From assembly GCA_017620345.1 (NCBI GenBank), contig JAFZQP010000149.1:1-26330 (forward strand): 26,330 nucleotides of DNA. The letters run 5' to 3'. The notes beneath the pieces were generated by a model. The model saw only the letters and a program-made list of their open reading frames with translations, was not told the origin of the DNA and did no database searches. Positions 16,574-23,354 of this stretch are shown one piece after another. The DNA is from Lachnospiraceae bacterium (GTDB lineage: Bacteria > Bacillota_A > Clostridia > Lachnospirales > Lachnospiraceae). Each line of letters starts with the position of its first letter. Position 1 is the stretch's first letter. The position numbers were made by a program, and so were the translations under genes.

Positions 16574-17512
16574 ATGAGTTTATTATCTGTCATAGTTCCA
16601 TGCTATAACGAAGAGGCTGCGATACCTTTCTTTTATGATGCCATTGATAAGACAAGGCAGGAATTCGAGGAAAGATTTCCGGGAGTGGAATTTGAATACA
16701 TATTTATCGATGATGGATCCAAGGATGATACGATCGGTGTTATCAAGCGGCTTCGCGAAAAGGATAAGAGAGTCCGATATGTTTCATTTTCAAGGAATTT
16801 CGGAAAAGAGGCTGCATTGTATGCGGGCTTTACCAAGGCAGCGGGCGATCATGTTGTATGCATGGATGCCGACCTTCAGGATCCGCCGGAGCTTTTGGCC
16901 GAAATGTATGAGGCGGTCATAAAAGAAGGTTATGATTCTGCGGCAACAAGGAGAGTGACCAGAAAGGGTGAACCAAAGATAAGATCCTTCTTCGCCAGGA
17001 TGTTCTACAGGCTGATGAACAAGATCAGTGATATCGAGTTCGTGGACGGCGCCAGAGATTACCGTATCATGACGCGCAGGATGGTCGATGCGATATTGGA
17101 ACTCGGTGAGAACAACAGATTCACAAAAGGAATATACAGCTGGGTTGGTTTCAGGACCAAATGGATAGAATTTGAAAACGTGGAAAGAGTAGCGGGCGAG
17201 ACCAAATGGTCATTCTTCGGACTGCTCAGATATTCTCTCGAGGCTATTCTCGGATTTTCCACCGCACCGCTCTCATTTGTCATAACGCTTGGATTTATAG
17301 TAACATTCCTCGCATTCGTCCTTATTTTGTTTGTCATTATCAAGACGCTGATCTACGGAGATCCGACGAGCGGATGGCCGTCCATGATATGTATCATCGT
17401 ATTCTTTTCGGGTACGCAGCTGTTATGTACAGGTATAGTCGGAGCGTACCTTGGAAAGACATATCTTGAGACCAAGAACAGACCGATATTCATCACTAAA
17501 GAAGAGGAGTGA
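16574..17512 (+). CDS. Family 2 glycosyltransferase with two C-terminal membrane helices (GtrB/DPM1-like)
   Basis: Inverting GT-A glycosyltransferase of 312 residues that probably loads a sugar onto a polyprenyl phosphate at the inner face of the membrane. The N-terminal nucleotide-sugar domain shows SVIVPCYNEE, FIDDGSKDDT, SFSRNFGKEAALYAG and the metal-binding DADLQDPPELL. The C-terminal part contains two hydrophobic helices (about residues 228-258 and 268-292), as in bactoprenol glucosyltransferases such as GtrB. AAAGGAG precedes an ATG that directly abuts the trhP stop. The acceptor and sugar cannot be read from sequence. The stop overlaps the next glycosyltransferase by four bases. Confidence 0.9.
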   Translation: MSLLSVIVPCYNEEAAIPFFYDAIDKTRQEFEERFPGVEFEYIFIDDGSKDDTIGVIKRLREKDKRVRYVSFSRNFGKEAALYAGFTKAAGDHVVCMDADLQDPPELLAEMYEAVIKEGYDSAATRRVTRKGEPKIRSFFARMFYRLMNKISDIEFVDGARDYRIMTRRMVDAILELGENNRFTKGIYSWVGFRTKWIEFENVERVAGETKWSFFGLLRYSLEAILGFSTAPLSFVITLGFIVTFLAFVLILFVIIKTLIYGDPTSGWPSMICIIVFFSGTQLLCTGIVGAYLGKTYLETKNRPIFITKEEE

Positions 17513-18360
17513 TCCCTATCAAGATAAGTGTGATAACCGTATGTTTCAATGCGGCCCGGCTCCTTCCGGCTACGATGGAATCGGTTCTTATGCAGGACTG
17601 CACCGATTATGAGTACGTGATAGAAGACGGGGAATCGACCGATGATACGCAGACAGTCGTTGCCGGATATATTGACAGATTCCGAGAAAAGGGGATCAAC
17701 TGTAAGTATATCCGAAAGAGCGATGAAGGCATATATGATGCGATGAATAAGGCCGTAGAGGCTGCGTCGGGTGAATATATATGCTTCATGAACGCCGGCG
17801 ACTGTTTTTACAATACCGGTGTCTTAAAACACATATCCGGGATCATTGGCGGATCGAATGATACAAAGCCTTCCGTTATATACGGTGACTGTGTCGTATA
17901 TGAACACGGAGAATTTCATCTGTTCGGGAAAAAGATCGGGCGGATGGAAACAGCCATGCCGTTTTCACATCAGTCGGCGTTTGCCAGGGCCGATATCCTT
18001 CGGGAGCATCCCTTCAATACCTCATACAGATACAGCGCGGATTATGATTTTCTGCTCACGGTACGTGATATCGGAGGACAGTTTACCGATTCGGGTATTG
18101 TAGTTTGCATCACGACTGCGGACGGGGTGTCATCCGTCAATTATCATGACACTCTGATGGAGAGCGTTTTGATACAGAAGGCCCATGGGATAGACAGGTA
18201 TACGCCGGCAGGGCTTGCGAAGAAGGACAGGGAACTTCGGATCAAGCAGTTCGTGCTCGATCATTTTCCCGACATCATCAAGAAGCAGATCAGAAAAGTG
18301 CAGATAAAAAAGCGGGGCCAGGGCTTTGAAGCCGTGATCCCGCCGTGGTTTAACATATAA
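17509..18360 (+). CDS. Family 2 glycosyltransferase (soluble, WcaE-like)
   Basis: GT-A fold glycosyltransferase of 283 residues with no membrane helix. KISVITVCFNAARLLPATME and EDGESTDDT are the nucleotide-sugar motifs. FMNAGDCFYN stands where the DxD-type motif is expected; the NAGD/NSGD form is seen in WcaE-like colanic-acid transferases. SADYDFLLTV follows. It starts with GTG at 17509, preceded by GAAGAGGA, in a four-base overlap with the membrane glycosyltransferase, so the two are made together and probably act on the same glycan. It is the last + strand gene before metY, with the two stop codons only eight bases apart and no obvious terminator between them. Confidence 0.88.
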   Translation: MIPIKISVITVCFNAARLLPATMESVLMQDCTDYEYVIEDGESTDDTQTVVAGYIDRFREKGINCKYIRKSDEGIYDAMNKAVEAASGEYICFMNAGDCFYNTGVLKHISGIIGGSNDTKPSVIYGDCVVYEHGEFHLFGKKIGRMETAMPFSHQSAFARADILREHPFNTSYRYSADYDFLLTVRDIGGQFTDSGIVVCITTADGVSSVNYHDTLMESVLIQKAHGIDRYTPAGLAKKDRELRIKQFVLDHFPDIIKKQIRKVQIKKRGQGFEAVIPPWFNI

Positions 18361-18368
18361 GTGACATA

Positions 18369-19646
18369 TCAGATCGAATCAAGCGCCCGGGTCAGATCTG
18401 CGATCAGATCATCGGCGTTTTCAAGTCCTACCGAGTAACGTATCAGATCCGGTGAGATGCCGGCCTCGGCAAGCTGCTCATCAGACAGCTGACGGTGTGT
18501 ATGGCTGGCAGGATGAAGAAGACATGTCCTGGCATCCGCAACATGAGTCGCAATCGTGGCAAGTTTAAGCTTATCCATAAACGCGATGGAACGCTCTCGT
18601 CCTCCCTTTATCGCAAAACACAGAACCCCGCATGATCCGTTCGGAAGATACTTGGCTGCAAGATCATGGTATTCATCATCGGGAAGATCCGGGTAGTGTA
18701 CCCATGCAACCTTCTCGTGGCTCTTAAGGAAAGATGCCACCCTGAACGCGTTCTCGCAATGGCGCTGTACGCGTACATGGAGGGACTCGAGCCCGGTATT
18801 TACGTAAAATGCATTCTGAGGCGACTGGATACAGCCGAGATCTCTCATGAGCTGTGCGGTCGCTTTTGTGATATATGCGGCTTTGCCGAACTTCTCGGCA
18901 TATACGATCCCGTGGTAACTGTCGTCGGGAGTTGTCAGCCCCGGGAACTTATCCTTATGTGCCATCCAGTCGAAGTTTCCGCTGTCTATCACGGCACCGC
19001 CAACGCTGATCCCGTGGCCGTCAATGTATTTCGTTGTTGAATGAGTCACGATATCGGCGCCCCATTCTATCGGGCGGCAGTTAACGGGAGTAGCAAAAGT
19101 GTTATCGATTATGAGCGGTACACCGTGACTGTGAGACAGGTGAGCGAACTTTTCTATGTCGAGCACAGTGCATGTCGGATTAGTGATCGTCTCGGCAAAT
19201 ACTGCTTTTGTATTCGGCTTGAAGTATTTGGAGAGCTCTTCCTCGGACAGTGTCTGATCGACAAAAGTGCATTCGATCCCCATTTTCGCCATAGTGACAA
19301 GGAACAGATTATAAGTTCCGCCGTAGATCGCAGAGGATGCTATGAAGTGATCGCCTGCCGTGCATATATTAAAAACCGCGAAGAAATTGGCTGCCTGACC
19401 GGATGAAGTGAGCATTCCCGCAAAGCCGCCCTCAAGAGCGGTAAGCTTCTTTGCGGCAAGATCATTGGTGGGGTTTTGCAGCCTTGTATAGAAATAACCT
19501 TCTGCTTCAAGGTCGAAAAGCGCACCCATATCATCGCTCGTGGAATATTTCCATGTCGTGCTCTGCCAGATCGGGAGCTGGCGCGGCTCGCCATTATTCG
19601 GTTCATATCCTTCATGAAGACATTTTGTCTCAATATTTGTGCTCAT
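18369..19646 (-). CDS. metY: O-acetylhomoserine aminocarboxypropyltransferase/sulfhydrylase
   Basis: PLP enzyme of the Cys/Met metabolism family that makes homocysteine from O-acetyl-L-homoserine and sulfide. The 425 residues include the N-terminal ETKCLHEGYEP and PIWQSTTWKY, the substrate loop YTRLQNPTND, SSGQAA near residue 82, the DNTFATP strand and the PLP lysine K206 in HSTTKYIDGHG. The C-terminal domain contains the SVGLENADDLIADL end typical of MetY. The ATG at 19646 is chosen because AGGAGG sits directly upstream and the promoter at 19682-19710 would start transcription near 19675; an upstream in-frame start at 19676 would lie at or before that point. The leader is about 30 bases, too short for a SAM riboswitch or T-box. 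Confidence 0.93.
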   Translation of the reverse strand: MSTNIETKCLHEGYEPNNGEPRQLPIWQSTTWKYSTSDDMGALFDLEAEGYFYTRLQNPTNDLAAKKLTALEGGFAGMLTSSGQAANFFAVFNICTAGDHFIASSAIYGGTYNLFLVTMAKMGIECTFVDQTLSEEELSKYFKPNTKAVFAETITNPTCTVLDIEKFAHLSHSHGVPLIIDNTFATPVNCRPIEWGADIVTHSTTKYIDGHGISVGGAVIDSGNFDWMAHKDKFPGLTTPDDSYHGIVYAEKFGKAAYITKATAQLMRDLGCIQSPQNAFYVNTGLESLHVRVQRHCENAFRVASFLKSHEKVAWVHYPDLPDDEYHDLAAKYLPNGSCGVLCFAIKGGRERSIAFMDKLKLATIATHVADARTCLLHPASHTHRQLSDEQLAEAGISPDLIRYSVGLENADDLIADLTRALDSI

Positions 19647-19681
19647 AACGGGCCTCCTTTTGGCATATTCAAACAAGCCAT

Positions 19682-19710
19682 ATCATACAAATTTTTTTCA
19701 TTTTGTGCAA
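19682..19710 (-). promoter_or_regulatory. Promoter of metY
   Basis: On the minus strand TTGCAC (19705-19710) and TATGAT (19682-19687) are 17 bases apart. The implied start of transcription is near 19675, about 30 bases before the metY ATG. Confidence 0.7.
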
Positions 19711-19718
19711 TAAATATA

Positions 19719-19727
19719 TGATATAAT
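19719..19727 (+). promoter_or_regulatory. Extended -10 promoter for the radical SAM operon
   Basis: TGATATAAT forms a perfect extended -10 element on the + strand. No good -35 lies at 16-18 bases, which is tolerated by extended -10 promoters. Transcription would start near 19734, leaving a leader of about 40 bases with AAAGGA before the ATG at 19774. It lies back to back with the metY promoter. Confidence 0.55.
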
Positions 19728-19773
19728 TACGGCAAATCGCGTTTGAAAGAACGACGTTTAGAAAGGACAAAAG

Positions 19774-21174
19774 ATGAAAAATCCTAAGCGTGTAGTTAAC
19801 TACATCAAAGAAAATCTGAATGAGATCAAGCACACAACGCTTAATCCCGAAGGACCGGGTGTTGTGCGCATTCACATGGTGCCGCCGAAGTATGACGGAC
19901 CGGAGCCTGTGAGCAGTGTTGTGATAATAAACGGGCAGGATATAATACCGATCAACGTTTCGTGGGCAGTTCTGCTGTCCATGCTGATCGACGCCATCAA
20001 TGAATATCACGGAAGACCGGTGAGCGATGAAGATATCCAAAGCATAATCGAGAGTACTCTTACAACGGTACGCAAGGTATACAGGTTTATCCCGAAGTTT
20101 ATCATCAAGAAGGATATCTACAGGATAATGAACACGTTCACGCAGATCGCCTACGGCGAAAAACCTGACGAGTACATTGAGTATATCAATATCGGTGACT
20201 ATGCCGAGCATATGAGAGCTCCGCACAGAATGGACCTTATGGTATCGGCGATGACCAAAAAGGGGTGCTGGAACTGCAATCAGTGCTGCGTCCACTGTTA
20301 TGCGGCAGGACAGGATCAGGCAGGAGAAGAGGAACTGTCGACACAGGAATGGAAGGATATACTGGACAAATGCAGACAGGTATGCATTCCGCAGGTGACT
20401 TTCACCGGAGGAGAGCCGACGATGAGAGACGATCTGATCGAACTCATCGATCATGCAAGATGGTTTGTGACAAGGCTAAATACTAACGGTATCAAGCTTA
20501 CGGAAGAGTACTGTAAGAAACTGTTTGAGGCTTCCATTGACAGCGTACAGATCACATTCTACTCACATGATAAGAGCGTTCATAACGAACTTGTAGGAGC
20601 GGATATGTATGACCAAACGCTTGCCGGCATTAAGAACGCTCTTGCGGAGGGGCTGAACATAAGCATCAACACGCCGCTGTGCACCAAGAACAGGGATTAT
20701 GTGAAGACGCTGGAGTTCCTGCACGGACTCGGTGTCACATACGTTACATGCTCGGGGCTGATCACGACGGGAAATGCGACACTGTCTGAATCCGAGAAGC
20801 TGCAGTTGGGTAAGGATGAGATAAGAGATGTCTTAAAAGAGGCAGTTGATTACGCATATGCGAACGGTATGGAGATAAGCTTCACATCTCCGGGATGGAT
20901 AGATGAGGAATTCTTCCATGAGAACGGCTTAAGTGTTCCGACATGCGGAGCATGCCTTTCCAATATGGCGATAACGCCGGGCGGAAATGTGGTGCCGTGT
21001 CAGAGCTGGCTGACCGACGGAAATCTCGGTAATTTCCTTACAGATGACTGGGAGAAGATATGGTACAGTGGAAAGTGCCGCAACAGAAGGGATTACTCGG
21101 CGATGATGACAGGTAACTGCCCACTGCGGACATTAACAGATCATTCGGAAGGAGGGGCTGACGATGAGAAATAA
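19774..21174 (+). CDS. Radical SAM/SPASM-type protein with N-terminal PqqD-like region, putative peptide maturase
   Basis: Radical SAM enzyme of 466 residues. The 4Fe-4S motif CxxxCxxC is C168, C172 and C175, inside CWNCNQCCVHCYAAG, with extra cysteines at 165 and 171. FTGGEPTM (210-217) is the SAM-contacting glycine motif. The C-terminal region has C391, C394, C409, C435 and C449 with PGGNVVPCQSWLTDGNLGN, the look of a SPASM or twitch auxiliary-cluster domain. Residues 45-105 (IIPINVSWAVLLSMLIDAIN, PVSDEDIQSII) resemble a PqqD-like recognition domain by eye. Such enzymes usually crosslink or modify ribosomally made peptides. Its gene overlaps by 11 bases that of a membrane protein with a CACACACAC tail, the best candidate substrate. 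I cannot name the reaction. AAAGGA precedes the ATG. Confidence 0.88.
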   Translation: MKNPKRVVNYIKENLNEIKHTTLNPEGPGVVRIHMVPPKYDGPEPVSSVVIINGQDIIPINVSWAVLLSMLIDAINEYHGRPVSDEDIQSIIESTLTTVRKVYRFIPKFIIKKDIYRIMNTFTQIAYGEKPDEYIEYINIGDYAEHMRAPHRMDLMVSAMTKKGCWNCNQCCVHCYAAGQDQAGEEELSTQEWKDILDKCRQVCIPQVTFTGGEPTMRDDLIELIDHARWFVTRLNTNGIKLTEEYCKKLFEASIDSVQITFYSHDKSVHNELVGADMYDQTLAGIKNALAEGLNISINTPLCTKNRDYVKTLEFLHGLGVTYVTCSGLITTGNATLSESEKLQLGKDEIRDVLKEAVDYAYANGMEISFTSPGWIDEEFFHENGLSVPTCGACLSNMAITPGGNVVPCQSWLTDGNLGNFLTDDWEKIWYSGKCRNRRDYSAMMTGNCPLRTLTDHSEGGADDEK

Positions 21175-22387
21175 GTTTACGGTATTTGTACTGACCCTTC
21201 TTGCGGGTATACTTTTGTTTGCAACACCCGTAATGGCTGATACCGACAGGATCGAGAACTATACGATCACTGTTGATGTCAACGATGATGCAACACTTAA
21301 CCTGACTTATCATATTGACTGGAAGGTCCTTGATTCGGGATCGGGAATAGGACCTCTTACGTGGATGAAGATAGGTATCCCGAACAGTCATGTAATCAAG
21401 ACCGAAGGGCTCAGCAAAACAGTAGATCATATCAACCGCTCGGGGAATTACGCAGAAGTTTACCTGGACAAAAACTATTACGAGGGTGAAACGGCAAGCG
21501 TTGATTTTCTCGTGGTACAGGACTATATGTACCAGGTGGATAAGCTGAAGGAAGGTGAGACGGTTTATTCCTTCACGCCCGGCTGGTTTGATGATATCAA
21601 GGTCGATAACCTGATCATCAAATGGAATAATGACAAAGCGGTAGCGTTCACACCGGAATGCTCGATAGAGGGTGACTACAACGTATGGAAAACAAGTCTC
21701 GGAAAAGGCGACCGCTATACCGTGACGATGACATATCCGAATGATGCGTATGCGTTCGATCTGTCCAAGAGCGAGGAAGCGGGCAACGATGGCGGTGGGA
21801 TAAGTGATGCCATAGCCACGTTTATCGGTGGTCTGTTCTGTCTGCTTATGAGCGGAGGTATTATCGCATTCCCGATATTCTTGGGATACCTGTTCAACCG
21901 CGGATTCGGATACACCAATAAGCCTACCATAACAAAGACTACACGTACGAAGATCACATATTTCGATTCGTGTCCGGGATGCGGAGCGCCGCGTAAGGAT
22001 GGGGCCAAGTTCTGCGAATACTGTGGCAAGTCTCTTGTTAAGAGTGAAGAGACGATCACAGATGAACAGCTCAAGAAAGAAGAAAAGGCAGCAGCTTCGT
22101 TTACCAAGAACGGAGAGTTCAGGTATGGTTCATCTCCGAATACATTTATTAGAGTCAGCTCGGTAAGCATTCCTAATCCGAGCTATCGTGCTCCTTCGAG
22201 AAGTTCGGGCGGGCATCACAGTTCATGCGTTCACAGTTCGTGTGCATGTGCGTGCGCATGTGCATGTGCCGGTGGCGGAAGAGCAGGATGTACGACCAAG
22301 GATTTTTACAATACGAACTTAAAACTCACCGCGCTTGCCAGAGCGCTTGACATCAAGGATGCGGACAGAAAGTCAGATGGAGAATAA
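21164..22387 (+). CDS. Membrane protein with zinc ribbon and Cys-Ala repeat tail, candidate radical SAM target
   Basis: Protein of 407 residues that I cannot assign to a characterised family. A signal peptide (cleavage after PVMA, near residue 25) is followed by an extracellular beta-rich domain of about 185 residues resembling DUF2207 (YTITVDVNDDATLNLTYHID, DFLVVQDYMY). A Gly-rich linker and one transmembrane helix (about 217-243) follow. The cytosolic part has a zinc ribbon (C270, C273, C284, C287; CPGCG and CEYCG) and a tail with HHSSCVHSSC then CACACACACAGGGRAGC. Tail cysteines are at 355, 360, 362, 364, 366, 368 and 376, followed by TTKDFYNTNLKL. With this topology the tail faces the cytosol, where the upstream radical SAM enzyme could modify it. 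The start overlaps that gene, and the stop overlaps ispA. Confidence 0.85.
   Translation: MRNKFTVFVLTLLAGILLFATPVMADTDRIENYTITVDVNDDATLNLTYHIDWKVLDSGSGIGPLTWMKIGIPNSHVIKTEGLSKTVDHINRSGNYAEVYLDKNYYEGETASVDFLVVQDYMYQVDKLKEGETVYSFTPGWFDDIKVDNLIIKWNNDKAVAFTPECSIEGDYNVWKTSLGKGDRYTVTMTYPNDAYAFDLSKSEEAGNDGGGISDAIATFIGGLFCLLMSGGIIAFPIFLGYLFNRGFGYTNKPTITKTTRTKITYFDSCPGCGAPRKDGAKFCEYCGKSLVKSEETITDEQLKKEEKAAASFTKNGEFRYGSSPNTFIRVSSVSIPNPSYRAPSRSSGGHHSSCVHSSCACACACACAGGGRAGCTTKDFYNTNLKLTALARALDIKDADRKSDGE
22239..22269. repeat. Alternating pyrimidine-purine tract encoding the Cys-Ala repeat
   Basis: Thirty-one bases alternate strictly between pyrimidine and purine, built from TGYGCR hexamers that encode Cys-Ala five times. 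Codons vary (TGT or TGC, GCA or GCG), so this is not a recently slipped perfect repeat. Such tracts can adopt Z-DNA under negative supercoiling. Confidence 0.8.
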
Positions 22388-23303
22388 CTTAAGCGATATC
22401 ATAAAACAGAAGGCAGTGGCGATAGATGCGATCATCGACGGGTTTCTTCCTGCAGAGGAGGGTCCGGCAAAGACGGTCATGACTGCGATGAATTACAGCA
22501 TCCATGTGGGCGGAAAGAGGCTGCGTCCGATGCTCATGCTTGAGACTTTCAGGATGTTTAACGGTGCGGATGAGAGAATAGTACATCCTTTTATGGCGGC
22601 CATCGAGATGATCCACACATATTCGCTTTGCCATGATGACCTGCCGGCCATGGATAATGATGATATGCGACGCGGCATGAAGAGTACCCATGCCAAATTC
22701 GGCGAGGCTATGGGGATACTGGCGGGAGATGCGCTCTTAAACTACGCTTTTGAGACGGCACTTAAGTCATACGATCATGCAGCTGATGCCGTACAGATGA
22801 GGCGCATAAACCGTGCACTTCGGGTACTTGCCGAAAAGGCCGGTATATACGGTATGATCGCTGGCCAGGTTGCGGATATTGAATCGGAAAACAGACCAGC
22901 GGGCGAAGTGACGATGGATATGATCAGGTTCATACATAAGAACAAGACGGCAGCTATGATCGAGTCTTCCATGATGACAGGAGCCATCCTTGCGGGCGCA
23001 TCGGACAGTGAGATCAAAACGGTTGAGCAGATCGGATCGGATATCGGACTGGCATTTCAGATAGTGGATGACATACTTGATGTGACCGGTAATGATGAGA
23101 TACTTGGTAAGCCTACCGGAAGCGATGATAAGAACAACAAGACAACATATGTGTCGCTTGTGGGCCTTGATAAAGCAGGGGCCGATGTAAGAAAGGTTTC
23201 GCAGCGGGCCGTAGACAGCCTGCAGAGCCTTCCGGGAGCCGATACAGAGTCAGGAAGATTCCTTGCCGATCTGATCGGTTATCTTGTTGTTAGGGACAGG
23301 TAG
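22377..23303 (+). CDS. ispA: Polyprenyl synthetase, probable farnesyl diphosphate synthase
   Basis: Cytosolic head-to-tail prenyltransferase that condenses isopentenyl diphosphate with allylic diphosphates. The 308 residues begin at the ATG at 22377. An upstream in-frame TTG at 22335 would add 14 residues inside the preceding gene and lacks support. The first aspartate-rich motif is DDLPAMD at 87-93 with two extra residues between the Asp pairs, the bacterial FPP-synthase type. GGKRLRP (45-51) binds diphosphate, and the second motif DDILD is at 231-235 in QIVDDILDVTG. Tyr82, five residues before the first Asp, favours a C15 product. It overlaps the Cys-tail membrane protein by 11 bases. Usual partners (xseA/xseB, dxs) are absent, so its link to this operon is unusual. 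Confidence 0.92.
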   Translation: MENNLSDIIKQKAVAIDAIIDGFLPAEEGPAKTVMTAMNYSIHVGGKRLRPMLMLETFRMFNGADERIVHPFMAAIEMIHTYSLCHDDLPAMDNDDMRRGMKSTHAKFGEAMGILAGDALLNYAFETALKSYDHAADAVQMRRINRALRVLAEKAGIYGMIAGQVADIESENRPAGEVTMDMIRFIHKNKTAAMIESSMMTGAILAGASDSEIKTVEQIGSDIGLAFQIVDDILDVTGNDEILGKPTGSDDKNNKTTYVSLVGLDKAGADVRKVSQRAVDSLQSLPGADTESGRFLADLIGYLVVRDR

Positions 23304-23315
23304 ATTTGATATAAT
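23287..23315 (+). promoter_or_regulatory. Promoter of the sensor-GGDEF gene
   Basis: TTGTTA (23287-23292) and TATAAT (23310-23315) are 17 bases apart, and TG at 23307-23308 makes the -10 extended. It spans the end of ispA. Transcription would start near 23322, giving a leader of about 33 bases with AAGGAG before the GTG at 23355. Confidence 0.7.
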
Positions 23316-23354
23316 ATTTTATTGATCAATATATTTGTGAAGGAGATGTTTGAC

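Noticed and set aside
18395..18410. GATCTG-CGAT-CAGATC hairpin as a terminator
   Set aside because: It lies within the metY coding region and is not followed by a T-tract on either strand.
19669..20454. Open frame of 261 codons on the minus strand over the start of the radical SAM gene
   Set aside because: Shadow of the radical SAM coding sequence. It would also overlap the promoter region of both divergent genes, and its product has no family features.
22335..22376. TTG-initiated 14-residue extension of the polyprenyl synthase
   Set aside because: The extra residues lie wholly inside the upstream gene, have no ribosome binding site, and the family start matches the ATG at 22377.
21164..22387. 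Assigning the Cys-Ala tail to a named radical SAM target class such as ACGX-repeat or SCIFF peptides
   Set aside because: The repeat is Cys-Ala rather than Ala-Cys-Gly, the protein is 407 residues with a membrane helix rather than a short precursor, and SCIFF has six cysteines in a 45-residue peptide. No named class fits what is seen.
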